DNA from: Ruegeria_B marisflavi | GTDB lineage: Bacteria > Pseudomonadota > Alphaproteobacteria > Rhodobacterales > Rhodobacteraceae | Reading direction: 5' to 3' | Length of the DNA: 64,000 bases | Assembly: GCF_025673445.1 (NCBI RefSeq) | Contig: NZ_JAOVQN010000006.1 | Coordinates: 120,543 to 184,542, forward strand | In this document: positions 32,619 to 41,668 of the stretch, in pieces | How the letters are laid out: every line of letters starts with the position of its first letter | How positions within the stretch are numbered: position 1 is the stretch's first letter | Program-made: the position numbers and the translations under genes | The notes under the pieces: model-generated | What the model was told of the DNA's origin: nothing | Databases searched by the model: none | The model's input: only the letters and a program-made list of their open reading frames with translations

Positions 32619-35023
32619 CCGCGCATCGCCTTGCCCTCGGGGTCATAGGGCGAGGGCGCGATGATCACGGCGGGTCGTTCGACACCCACGACATGCACGC
32701 TGACCTGCGTGCCCGGTTGCGCCTTGTCCCTGTCCACCAGCGCCATTGCGAGCGACTTGCCGGTGTAATGGCCATATGCACCCGAGGTGACAAAGCCGAT
32801 CTGCTTGCCATCGACCCAGACTGGTTCATAACCCGAGGCGTCGGCGTCGGCCGCGTCAACCTCCAGCGTCACCTGCACCCGTGCAGGGCCGTTGCCGTCG
32901 CGCTCGGCGATGGCCGCGTCGCGGCCGATGAAATCGCCCTTGTCCCAGGCGATCCAGCGGTCCATGGCGGTCATGCCGGGGGTGCGGTCCTGGGTGAACT
33001 CCGCCGACCAGATGCCAAAGCTCTTTTCGATCCGGGTCGAGAGCAGGGCGTTGAAACCGACCTCGCGGATGCCCTCGCCCGCCCCGGCCTCCAGCAGCAT
33101 CCGGCGCAGCGCGATATGCTCGCCATAGCGGCAGTTGATCTCGTATCCCATCTCGCCGGTGACCGACATGCGGGCAACGCGGGCGCGGACCAGGCCGATG
33201 TCAAAGCTGCCGCAGCCCATGAGTTTCAGGTCCGAGATATCCTGTTCGGCCAGTTTCTCGATCACTGCACGCGATCTGGGGCCGACAAGACCGAAACCGC
33301 AGATCTCTTCGCCCAGATCACGGACCGACACCTCATCGTCGAGGTGATCGTTGAACCAGCGCATGTGCCAGGCCCGCAGATGGTAGGACCCCATGATCCA
33401 CCATGTCCCGTCGCCCCAGTTGAGCAGCGTCAGGTCGCCCTTGAGGCGGCCCGTCTCGCTGAGCATCACGGCAAGACGCGCGCGGCCCGGTGCGGGCAGC
33501 TTGGTGGCAAAAAGCTTATCCAGCCAAGCTTCGGCGTTGGGTCCCGAGACCTCGAACCGGGAAAAGCCGGTGATGTCCAAAAGACCCACGCCCTTGCGGA
33601 TTACACGGCATTCCTCGGCCACTATCGGATGCGCGTTCGAGCGTTTCAGCGTCAGGTTCTCGACGAAATTCTCGGACGGCGCAAAGTAGAGCGGCACCTC
33701 GAGATCCCAGCTGATGCCCCACCGGCAGCCCGCGGCCGTCATCGCGTCATGCGCCGGGGCCATTTTCAGAGGGCGGCCTGCCGGAAGCTGCTCGTTCGGG
33801 TAAGACATGACGAAGCGGCGCGAATAGAACTGGCCGGTGGTTTCGCGGATATAGCGCTTGTTCTGGGCGTAGTCGCCATAGCGCGCCACATCCATCGACA
33901 TGGCGTCCGCCTCGGGCTCGCCATGGATCATCCATTCGGCCAGCGTCTTGCCGACGCCGCCGCCCTGAAGGAAGCCGGCCATGACCGCGCAGGCCGACCA
34001 GTAACCGCGTTTGCCCGGCACCGGGCCGACCAGCGGATTTCCGTCGGGCGAAAAGGTGAAGGCGCCGTTGACCCAGGTCTTGATGCCGACATCCTGGATC
34101 GAGGGGTAGCGGGCAAAGCCCAGCATCAGCTCGTTCTCGATCCGGTCGAGCTGTTCCTGGAACAGCTCCTCGCCATAGTTCCACGGCGCGCCGTCCATTG
34201 CCCAGTGCTCATGGTTGATCTCGTAGATACCGACCAGAATTCCCTTCTGGTCCTGCCGCATATAGGTAAAGCCTTCGAGGTCGACGGTCATCGGCATTTC
34301 GAAATCTGCCGCTGCGACCTCGGGCACCGTATCGGTGATCAGATAGTGGTGTTTCAGCGGCGACAGCGGCAGTTCGACGCCGGCCATGCGCCCCACCTGC
34401 TTGGCCCAGAGACCGGCGGCATTGACCACATGCTCGCAGGTGATCGTGCCCTTGTCGGTGACCACCTGCCAGCCATCGGCGGTCTGGACCAGACGCTCGA
34501 CCTTGGTGTCCTCGTAATACTCCGCGCCGCGCTTGCGGGCGGCGGTGGCATAGGCCTGCACCGTGCCGGTGGTGTCGATGTAACCCTCGCGGTCGGCCCA
34601 CATCGCGCCCAGAACACCTTCGGTCGACATGATCGGGCAGCGGCGCTGTGCCTCTTCAGGGGTCAGAAGCTCGCAATCGTCGATGCCGATGGACTGAAAG
34701 ATGCGATAGTTCGCCTGCAACCACTCCCAGCGTTCGGGCGTGCCCGCCAGCGTCAGACCGCCGGTCATGTGCAGCCCGATGTTCTGGCCCGATTCTTTCT
34801 CGATCTCGGACAGCAGGTCGATGGTATAGGCCTGCAAGGCCGCCATGTTGGGATCGGCGTTCAGCGCATGAATACCGCCAGCCGCGTGCCAAGAGGAGCC
34901 GGACGCCAGCCGCCGCCGCTCCAGCATCACCACATCGGTCCAGCCGAACTTGGCCAGATGATAGAGAACCGAGGCGCCTACCACGCCGCCCCCGATGACC
35001 ACAACGCGATAATGAGACTTCAT
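32615..35023 (-). CDS. Dimethylglycine dehydrogenase-like FAD protein with GcvT-like domain
   Basis: An 802-residue two-domain enzyme. Residues 1-420 form a DAO-type FAD domain: GGGVVG at 11-16, and GSSWHAAGG, where His46 fits the histidine typical of dimethylglycine and sarcosine dehydrogenases. Residues about 430-790 form a GcvT-like folate-binding domain (GLLDITGFSRFEVSGPNAEAWLD split across, GEMGYEI, IGRDAAIAERDG). The enzyme would demethylate an N-methyl amino acid and pass the carbon to tetrahydrofolate. It is first in the operon with the MttB-like gene, tetR and a second FAD oxidoreductase. The exact substrate is not fixed by sequence. Confidence 0.9.
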   Translation of the reverse strand: MKSHYRVVVIGGGVVGASVLYHLAKFGWTDVVMLERRRLASGSSWHAAGGIHALNADPNMAALQAYTIDLLSEIEKESGQNIGLHMTGGLTLAGTPERWEWLQANYRIFQSIGIDDCELLTPEEAQRRCPIMSTEGVLGAMWADREGYIDTTGTVQAYATAARKRGAEYYEDTKVERLVQTADGWQVVTDKGTITCEHVVNAAGLWAKQVGRMAGVELPLSPLKHHYLITDTVPEVAAADFEMPMTVDLEGFTYMRQDQKGILVGIYEINHEHWAMDGAPWNYGEELFQEQLDRIENELMLGFARYPSIQDVGIKTWVNGAFTFSPDGNPLVGPVPGKRGYWSACAVMAGFLQGGGVGKTLAEWMIHGEPEADAMSMDVARYGDYAQNKRYIRETTGQFYSRRFVMSYPNEQLPAGRPLKMAPAHDAMTAAGCRWGISWDLEVPLYFAPSENFVENLTLKRSNAHPIVAEECRVIRKGVGLLDITGFSRFEVSGPNAEAWLDKLFATKLPAPGRARLAVMLSETGRLKGDLTLLNWGDGTWWIMGSYHLRAWHMRWFNDHLDDEVSVRDLGEEICGFGLVGPRSRAVIEKLAEQDISDLKLMGCGSFDIGLVRARVARMSVTGEMGYEINCRYGEHIALRRMLLEAGAGEGIREVGFNALLSTRIEKSFGIWSAEFTQDRTPGMTAMDRWIAWDKGDFIGRDAAIAERDGNGPARVQVTLEVDAADADASGYEPVWVDGKQIGFVTSGAYGHYTGKSLAMALVDRDKAQPGTQVSVHVVGVERPAVIIAPSPYDPEGKAMRG

Positions 35024-35072
35024 CCGGACTCTCCTGATTGGATGTCAGCAGGCTAGTGGCAAGCGGAAAACC

Positions 35073-35082
35073 TGTCTAGACA
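35073..35082. promoter_or_regulatory. Palindrome in the methylated-amine operon promoter region
   Basis: TGTCTAGACA is a perfect 10-base palindrome located 50 bases upstream of the dimethylglycine-dehydrogenase-like gene, with a further GTACAGTAC element next to it. It is a candidate operator for the TetR protein encoded in the operon. The assignment rests on position only. Confidence 0.35.
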
Positions 35083-35172
35083 CTTATGTACAGTACTGAA
35101 AATCCCGTTCCAACTTGCCCAAAAACGCCGGATATGTTGAGATTTGCGCGCATTTTATGTTCTGGGATTATC

Positions 35173-35778
35173 ATGACCAAACCTGTGCGATTGTTCTGCA
35201 TCCTGTTGCTACTTCTGACGTTGACCGCCTGTATCGGCATCGAGAAATACGGCAGCGCGGACTATTACGACCACCTTGTTCCCGAGGAAATCGAGGTGAT
35301 CATGCCGCCAAACGCCCCCTATATCTCGGAACAGTTCCGCTATGACGGCGAAAAGATCCATCAGGGGATCGACATCTGGGGCAAGCGGGGGACGCCGGTT
35401 CTGGCGGCGGCGCCCGGCAAGGTCAGCAAGAGCTTCTACGAGCCTGCCTATGGGCACCGTATCGTCATCGATCATGGCCTGGCGCCGAATGGCGAGCGGC
35501 TCTTCACGGTGTACAAGCATCTCGACCAGCGCCTGGCGCGAGAGGGCGATACCTTGGCGCGGGGTCAGCAGATCGCCACCATGGGCGATACCGGCGCTCT
35601 GGGCATGCTGGTGCATCTGCATTTCGAGACCATGCGCTGGTCAAAAACCAAGGGTGAAATCTATTACGATCCGCATCTGGTGTGGATGGACGGGGTTGGC
35701 CGGGTGACCTGTTTCGAGACCGGCAAGCGTTATGCGGATGAACCGTTCCGCACGACCTATCCGGTGCGGTGCAAGTGA
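35173..35778 (+). CDS. M23-family peptidase lipoprotein
   Basis: A 201-residue lipoprotein: a hydrophobic signal (about 7-19) ends in the lipobox LTAC with Cys20. The LytM/M23 zinc site is complete, with His63 and Asp67 (HQGID) and His148-x-His150 (HLHFE). These are glycyl or D-amino-acid endopeptidases that cut peptidoglycan cross-links. The start MTKPVRLF was chosen because it begins the signal peptide. The frame runs 29 codons further up. It is divergent from the methylated-amine operon. Activity is likely because no ligand is missing. Confidence 0.85.
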   Translation: MTKPVRLFCILLLLLTLTACIGIEKYGSADYYDHLVPEEIEVIMPPNAPYISEQFRYDGEKIHQGIDIWGKRGTPVLAAAPGKVSKSFYEPAYGHRIVIDHGLAPNGERLFTVYKHLDQRLAREGDTLARGQQIATMGDTGALGMLVHLHFETMRWSKTKGEIYYDPHLVWMDGVGRVTCFETGKRYADEPFRTTYPVRCK

Positions 35779-35857
35779 CGGCACCCAGCGGTATTCTCCA
35801 TGTCCGTTTGGGTGTATTCTGGCGGCAGCATTCCGCATCCTGAAACTGGGGGGCTTG

Positions 35858-36499
35858 ATGTTTCGCGACCGGAACGATGCCGGACAGCAACTGTTACACC
35901 GACTGCCACCGCTCGACCCAGCCGAGACGGTGGTGATCGCCCTGCCCCGCGGTGGCGTACCGGTGGCCGAGATCATCGCACAGGGGATCCCTGCGCCGCT
36001 TGATGTTGTCTTTGTGCGCAAGGTCGGACTGCCGAGCCAAAGGGAATTGGCGGTGGCAGCCGTCACCAATGGGGATAACCCCGTGCTTACGGTCAACGAA
36101 GAGGTTGCCCGGCATGCGGGGCTGGATAGCGAACGGATCTGGGTTCTGGCACAAGCGGAGCTGGAGACAATCGCCCGGCGGCGCGCACAGTATCTTGGTA
36201 CGCGCGCGCGCGTGCCGGTGAAAGACAAGACCGTTGTCGTCGTTGACGATGGCATCGCCACCGGCGCGACGATGCGCGCGTCGCTCAGGTCTCTGCGCAA
36301 ACGCGGGGCGGCGCGGCTGATCGTGGCGGTTCCCGTCGGACCTGAGGAAACGCTGGTGGAATTGCAGGGCGAGGCAGACGAGATCATCTGTCTTGCAACA
36401 CCGCGCCCGTTTCGGGCGGTCGGCCTCCATTACCAGAGGTTCGATCAGGTGACGGATGAGGAGGTAATTGCCGCCTTGTCCCGCGCGACGGCGCGTTAG
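35858..36499 (+). CDS. Phosphoribosyltransferase-family protein
   Basis: A 213-residue type I PRTase-fold protein. The PRPP-binding signature is VVVVDDGIATGATMRA (two acidic residues, then the TGAT loop). An early ALPRGGVPVAEIIA segment and LDVVFVRKVGLP supply the flexible-loop region. Stand-alone members of this group, often near stress genes, rarely have a proven substrate and may be hydrolase-like or regulatory. The start MFRDRNDA follows a G-rich site. It is 79 bases after the M23 lipoprotein gene. Confidence 0.85.
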   Translation: MFRDRNDAGQQLLHRLPPLDPAETVVIALPRGGVPVAEIIAQGIPAPLDVVFVRKVGLPSQRELAVAAVTNGDNPVLTVNEEVARHAGLDSERIWVLAQAELETIARRRAQYLGTRARVPVKDKTVVVVDDGIATGATMRASLRSLRKRGAARLIVAVPVGPEETLVELQGEADEIICLATPRPFRAVGLHYQRFDQVTDEEVIAALSRATAR

Positions 36500-36507
36500 G
36501 CGGGGGC

Positions 36508-37137
36508 TTATTTCTGCGCCGAAGGGCGCGCTTTGATCGCCTCATACCAGGCCTGGGTGGCGGCATGCCCCTCGGGAACGCGCATTTTCACCACCCGTGC
36601 GAAATCGACAAAGACAAAGGTCGAGATATCGGCCAGCGTGAAGTGGTCGCAGGCGATGTAGGGGCTATCGGACAGGCGTTCTTCCAGCAGGTCGAAAAAC
36701 CGCCCGATCCGGTCAAGACCGCGCTGTGCCAGTTCCGGGATCTGGGCATAATTCGACGGCCCGGGGATGGCACGGTCCGCGAAGGCGGGGTGCGAGTTGC
36801 GCAGCGCCTCGGCAACGGGCATCCCGCCCTGCTGCTCGGCAATCGCGTTCCACATCATCACCAGACCCTTTTCATCGGCCGTGCGCCCCATCAAAGGCGG
36901 CTCGGGAAATTGCGCCTCGAGATAGGCGGCAATTCCCAGATTCTCGGTCAGGATCGTGCCTTCGTCAGTCACCAGAACGGGGATCGTGGCGCGCGGGTTG
37001 ACGGCCTTGAACGCGGGCAACAACTGTTCGCCCTTGGCGATCGAGATGTCGCGTGTTTCGATCGTCAGCCCTTTTTCGCCGATGAACATGCGGGCGCGGC
37101 GCGGGTTCGGCGCGGTGGAGCAATCGTAGAACAGCAT
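36508..37137 (-). CDS. Glutathione S-transferase family protein
   Basis: A 209-residue cytosolic GST. The N-terminal thioredoxin-like domain carries NPRATIPVL, with the cis-proline that binds glutathione, and ILTENLGIAAYLE, where the Glu-Asn pair contacts the gamma-glutamyl group. The helical C-terminal domain has the DHFTLADISTFVFVDF motif that stabilises the fold. AAGGAG precedes the ATG. It converges on the PRTase gene. The class and substrate are not clear. Confidence 0.9.
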   Translation of the reverse strand: MLFYDCSTAPNPRRARMFIGEKGLTIETRDISIAKGEQLLPAFKAVNPRATIPVLVTDEGTILTENLGIAAYLEAQFPEPPLMGRTADEKGLVMMWNAIAEQQGGMPVAEALRNSHPAFADRAIPGPSNYAQIPELAQRGLDRIGRFFDLLEERLSDSPYIACDHFTLADISTFVFVDFARVVKMRVPEGHAATQAWYEAIKARPSAQK

Positions 37138-37234
37138 GGCGGGCGTCTCCTTCTGGCTTGCGGCAGAATAGGCACGGCGCCGCGCCCGCGCCTAGGGATA
37201 CGCGCGCGTGACCCTACGGCAGATCACCCCGGCG

Positions 37235-37738
37235 TTATCCGCGCCGGTAGATGAAACAGCGCCCTTCGACCGCGCCGGGCGGCAGCTGCAGTTCCTCCAG
37301 CCCGTCGAAATACATCCGGTCGCTCGACACCATCAACCCGCCAGGTGCCAGGTGCGGTTCGACAAGGGGCGAGACCATGCGCGCGAACTTGTCGTTCTTT
37401 TCCCGGTTGTGGCCGCCCAGATCGGCATGGATCAGGCTGGCGACGGGACCTGAGCCGGCCAGCGTGGCGGGAAGCGTCTCGCGGATATCGCCAAGAACCA
37501 GCCGGTCATCGGGTGGAGTGGAATCGGGATGCGAGGCGACGGCACGTTCGAAGACAAAAATATCGCGCCCGAATATGTGTTGGGCCAGATGGTGATAGGT
37601 CCGACCGTTGCCCAGCCCCAGTTCGTAAACCGGGCCTGCCATCGCCGCGGTCAGCGCGATGGCATGATCCAGGCAGGCTCGCTGCGACACCATTCGGTCG
37701 ATGAAAAGGTCCAGTCGACTTTGTTCTGTCCCGGTCAC
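37235..37738 (-). CDS. Class I SAM-dependent methyltransferase-like protein
   Basis: A 167-residue protein with a glycine-rich SAM-binding loop, VYELGLGNGRTYHHL (about 37-51), an acidic second strand (FVFERAVASHP), and a final PGGLMVSS strand. It lacks the extra domains of most methyltransferases. A clear paralogue with the same GLGNGRTY loop closes the glycan operon at 53768. A GTG start was chosen because GGAG stands 10 bases before it. Longer in-frame starts lack support. It is divergent from the ABC transporter operon. The target is unknown. Confidence 0.75.
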   Translation of the reverse strand: MTGTEQSRLDLFIDRMVSQRACLDHAIALTAAMAGPVYELGLGNGRTYHHLAQHIFGRDIFVFERAVASHPDSTPPDDRLVLGDIRETLPATLAGSGPVASLIHADLGGHNREKNDKFARMVSPLVEPHLAPGGLMVSSDRMYFDGLEELQLPPGAVEGRCFIYRRG

Positions 37739-37973
37739 GTCTGCTTTTCTCCACTCTGGCACAGGCCTGTGGCACCCGCGCATCCCCTCATGCCAAATTG
37801 CTCGGACCAATGGTAGCCGAAGATACACACATTCTGCCATTTTCGTGAGGTCAGTCTTGAAATTGAGGTTTGACGAACCGGCTCCGGTCGCGCGACAGTG
37901 CTGATATAAAAAAGATCGCTGGGGGTACTGAAGAGATAATGTCGTTTTCTGGCCAGTCGGGTGGGACACCTGA

Positions 37974-39746
37974 ATGACCCCTTTGTTGTCTGTTGAAAAC
38001 CTCAGCATCGGCTTTGGCGCTGCGGAACCGGCTGTTCGGGGCGTCAGCTTCGAAGTCATGCCTGGTGAAACCCTGGCATTGGTCGGAGAATCCGGGTCCG
38101 GCAAGACGATCTCGTGCCGCGCGGTTCTGCGCATCCTTCCCAAGGCGGCCCAGATTCACACAGGTCGGGTAGCCCTGAACGGCGAAGACGGGACAACGAT
38201 TTTGTCGGACCTCAGCGAGCGGCAGATGCGCCGAATTCGTGGCAACCGTATCTCAATGATCTTTCAGGAGCCGATGCGTTCGTTGTCGCCGCTGCACAAG
38301 ATCGGCAACCAGGTCAGCGAGGTTCTATGGCTGCATCGTGGAGCCAGCGAGCGGCAGGCGCGGCGGACCGTCATGGAACAGTTCGAGCGCGTGGGCTTTC
38401 CCGACCCCGAACGCGCCTATAACTCCTACCCTTTCGAGCTGTCGGGCGGCATGCGGCAACGAGCGATGATCGCCATGGCGATGGTGGCCAAGCCCGATCT
38501 GCTGATTGCGGACGAGCCTACAACGGCGCTGGACGTGACAACACAGGCGCAGGTGCTGGGCCTGATCAAAGATCTTCAGCGTGAAACCGGCATGGCGCTT
38601 ATCCTGGTTACCCATGACTTGGGCGTGGTGGCGAACATGGCCGAAAAGGTCGTGGTCATGCACAAGGGCCGCATCATGGAAAGCGGTTCCGCTGCCGACA
38701 TCCTGCGATCACCCGCGCACCCCTATACGCAACAGTTGTTCGATGCGGCCCCGGCCATTCCGGACGCACAGATCGTTGGCTTACCACCGTCACAAGAGGA
38801 TCTGATCCTTGAGATGAAGGCCGTATCCAAGACCTACACCATGCGGTCGGGACGTGGGTGGAAGGCCGAAAAGCTGATCTATGCCTGTCGCGGAGTCGAT
38901 TTCAAACTGCCGCGTGGCCGGACATTGGCCATCGTCGGCGAGAGTGGCTCGGGCAAGACCACCGCCGCGCGGATCGCCTTGGGGGCGGAACCGCCGGACC
39001 CGGGCGGCGAGGTGCTGTTTTGCACCCAGCCCGGAGCCGAACCGCTAACCGTGCACAAGATGGACCGCGCCCAGCGCACCGCGTTCCAACGTCAGGCGCA
39101 AATGGTGTTCCAGGATCCGTTCAGCTCACTCAGCCCGCGCATGCGCATCCAGGATGCCATGACCGAACCGCTGGAGATTCACCAAATCGGCACCCGCGCC
39201 GAGCAACGCGAGCGGGCCTCGGAAATGCTGTCGCGGGTGGGGCTGAACCCCGACATGCTGAAACGCTATCCGCACGCGTTTTCCGGAGGCCAGCGTCAAC
39301 GCCTGTCCATCGCTCGCGCCATGATGCTCGATCCGTCGATGATCGTCTGCGACGAGCCGACCTCGGCGCTGGATGTGTCAGTGCAGGATCAGATTCTGAA
39401 TTTGCTGGAAGAACTGCAAGAGACATTGAAGCTATCTTACCTGTTCATCAGTCACGACTTGGCCGTGGTTGCCCGCATCGCGGACGAAGTGGCCGTCATG
39501 CGCCAGGGGTTGGTTGTCGAACAGGCGCCGCCCGAGACTCTGTTCCACAATCCGCAGCATCCCTATACTAAGGCGCTGATCGCGGCGCAGCCCGAACCGG
39601 ATATCGACCGCCCCATCAACCTGAAACTGGTCGCGCTTGGCGCAGGGTCCCCGGATACCTGGGCCGAAGCCTTCCGTTTCACCGACTCCGTGATACCCTC
39701 GCTGGTGGAACTGGAGCCAGGACACAAGGTACGTTGCCATGTTTGA
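37974..39746 (+). CDS. Peptide-type ABC transporter ATP-binding protein, two fused ATPase domains
   Basis: A 590-residue double ATPase, as in YejF or GsiA, where DppD- and DppF-like halves are fused. Domain 1 has Walker A GESGSGKT (38-45), signature LSGGMRQR and Walker B LLIADEPTTALD. Domain 2 has Walker A at about 322-329, signature FSGGQRQR and Walker B IVCDEPTSALD. Both sites look active. It is the first gene of a four-gene importer operon and overlaps the binding-protein gene by 8 bases. The usual order starts with the binding protein, so this order is unusual. Confidence 0.93.
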   Translation: MTPLLSVENLSIGFGAAEPAVRGVSFEVMPGETLALVGESGSGKTISCRAVLRILPKAAQIHTGRVALNGEDGTTILSDLSERQMRRIRGNRISMIFQEPMRSLSPLHKIGNQVSEVLWLHRGASERQARRTVMEQFERVGFPDPERAYNSYPFELSGGMRQRAMIAMAMVAKPDLLIADEPTTALDVTTQAQVLGLIKDLQRETGMALILVTHDLGVVANMAEKVVVMHKGRIMESGSAADILRSPAHPYTQQLFDAAPAIPDAQIVGLPPSQEDLILEMKAVSKTYTMRSGRGWKAEKLIYACRGVDFKLPRGRTLAIVGESGSGKTTAARIALGAEPPDPGGEVLFCTQPGAEPLTVHKMDRAQRTAFQRQAQMVFQDPFSSLSPRMRIQDAMTEPLEIHQIGTRAEQRERASEMLSRVGLNPDMLKRYPHAFSGGQRQRLSIARAMMLDPSMIVCDEPTSALDVSVQDQILNLLEELQETLKLSYLFISHDLAVVARIADEVAVMRQGLVVEQAPPETLFHNPQHPYTKALIAAQPEPDIDRPINLKLVALGAGSPDTWAEAFRFTDSVIPSLVELEPGHKVRCHV

Positions 39747-41655
39747 ATTGCCCCGACGATCCTTTTCGCTTGCGTTGACACTGGTGCTTGCCGGGCTGTC
39801 ATCGGCAGGCGCCCAGTCGCTGCCACCGTTGCAGGAGACAACGTTTTGGGAGCCCGAAGTGCAGGCCGGAGATCTGCCGCCGATCGACCGACGCATTCCC
39901 GAGGAACCCTTGATCGTAGATCTCGAAGCCAAGGCGCGGGAATTCGGCACGCAGGGCGGTGTGATGCGCACCATGATCACCCGGTCCAAAGACGTGCGCC
40001 AGATGGTGGTTTATGGTTATGCCCGCCTGGTCGGCTACAACGACAAGTACGAGCTGGTCCCGGATATCCTCAAGTCGTTCGAAAACGAAGGTAACCGCAA
40101 GTTCACCCTCCATCTGCGCAAGGGTCACAAATGGTCCGATGGCAGTGCCTTTACCTCGGCCGATTTCGAATACTGGTGGAAAGACGTCGCGAACAACCCG
40201 CTTCTCAGCCCAGCAGGCCCGCCCGATTTCCTGCTGGTCAAGGGCAAGCCCCCGCGCGTAAGCATTCCCGACGAAACCACAGTGATCTACGAGTGGGACG
40301 ACCAGAACCCCAGTTTCCTGCAATCCTTCGCACAAGCCAGCCCGCCGTTCATTTATCGGCCCGCCGAATTTCTGAAACAGTATCACGAAGATTATGCCGA
40401 CCCTGCCAAACTGGCCGCCGAGGTCGAGGACCACAGGGTCAAAAGCTGGGCCGCGCTGCATAACAAGCTGGACAATATGTACCAGTTCGACAACGCGCAG
40501 CTGCCGACGCTGCAACCCTGGATCAACGCCAGCGAAGGCAAGAAGATCCGCCACAATTTTGTGCGCAATCCCTACTATCACCGCATCGACGCACGTGGGG
40601 TGCAGCTTCCGTATATCGACATTGTCGAGATGGAGATCGTAGCCCCAGGTCTGGTCGCCGCGAAATCCAATGCGGGCGAGGTCGACCTTCAGGGGCGCGG
40701 ACTTGATTTCCGCGATGCCTCTATCTTGAAGAAGGGCGAGGCGACCGGAAACTACAAAACCGTTCTGTGGCAGACCGGGGTCGCCTCGCAAGTCGCGATC
40801 TATCCAAACCTAAACTATGAAGACGATGCTTGGCGTACCGTGTTGCGCGACGTGCGTCTGCGCCGGGCCTTGTCTTTGGCGATTGACCGGGCATCGATCA
40901 ACCAAGCGCTGTTTTTCAAGCTGGCCAAGCCAGGCGCAATGACAGTGCTGCCCGCTTCGCCCTTCTTCAAGGAAGAGAACCGCAGCGCATGGGCCGCCCA
41001 TGACCCGGCGCAGGCCAACGCGCTACTGGATGAAATGGGCCTGGACAAGCGGGACGGCAACGGCACCCGCCTGTTGCCCGACGGCCGCCCGATGGAACTG
41101 GTGATTGAAACCGCGGGCGAGCGGCAGGAGGTGGAGAACGCCCTTCAGATCGTGACCGACACGTGGCGCGAGATCGGCGTGAAGCTGATCATGCGGCCAC
41201 TGGACCGGGACATTCTGCGCAACCGTGTTTTTGCCGGAACCACCATGGCGTCGGTCTGGTTCGGTTGGGACAACGGCATTCCGCAGGCCTATACTTCGCC
41301 CGCTTATCTTGCACCAACCGACCAAGTCTTTCTGGCCTGGCCGAAATGGGGCCAGTATTACCAGACGGCAGGCCAGGTCGGAGAACCGCCAGACCTGCCG
41401 GCGGCCCAGCGCCTGATGGAACTGCTGGCCATGTGGGAAGCCGCAACCGATGATGACCAACGCTCGGCCGCCTGGACCGAAATGCTGGCCATTCACGCCA
41501 GCGAAGTCTACGGTATCGGCATACTGGCCGAAGCGCCGCAGCCTATCGTCGTATCCAACCGGATGCGCAACGTGCCCAAGAAAGGCATGTGGGCCTGGGA
41601 CCCCGGTGCGCATTTCGGTGTGCACCGAATGGATGAATTCTTTGTCGTGGATTGA
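39739..41655 (+). CDS. Family 5 extracellular solute-binding protein
   Basis: A 638-residue periplasmic binding protein of the DppA/OppA/YejA type with a signal peptide (1-25, ending SSAGAQ). Typical segments are KFTLHLRKGHKWSDGSAFTSAD and RLRRALSLAIDRASINQALF. It is longer than DppA by about 100 residues, as in YejA-like proteins. It would deliver a peptide, opine or similar solute to the two permeases downstream. The ligand cannot be read from sequence. Confidence 0.92.
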   Translation: MFELPRRSFSLALTLVLAGLSSAGAQSLPPLQETTFWEPEVQAGDLPPIDRRIPEEPLIVDLEAKAREFGTQGGVMRTMITRSKDVRQMVVYGYARLVGYNDKYELVPDILKSFENEGNRKFTLHLRKGHKWSDGSAFTSADFEYWWKDVANNPLLSPAGPPDFLLVKGKPPRVSIPDETTVIYEWDDQNPSFLQSFAQASPPFIYRPAEFLKQYHEDYADPAKLAAEVEDHRVKSWAALHNKLDNMYQFDNAQLPTLQPWINASEGKKIRHNFVRNPYYHRIDARGVQLPYIDIVEMEIVAPGLVAAKSNAGEVDLQGRGLDFRDASILKKGEATGNYKTVLWQTGVASQVAIYPNLNYEDDAWRTVLRDVRLRRALSLAIDRASINQALFFKLAKPGAMTVLPASPFFKEENRSAWAAHDPAQANALLDEMGLDKRDGNGTRLLPDGRPMELVIETAGERQEVENALQIVTDTWREIGVKLIMRPLDRDILRNRVFAGTTMASVWFGWDNGIPQAYTSPAYLAPTDQVFLAWPKWGQYYQTAGQVGEPPDLPAAQRLMELLAMWEAATDDDQRSAAWTEMLAIHASEVYGIGILAEAPQPIVVSNRMRNVPKKGMWAWDPGAHFGVHRMDEFFVVD

Positions 41656-41668
41656 CGGAACCGGCTGA

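Noticed and set aside
32588..35056. An 822-residue forward frame opposite the dimethylglycine-dehydrogenase-like gene
   Set aside because: Antisense shadow. The reverse frame has complete FAD and GcvT motifs, and the forward product is rich in His and Arg without domains.
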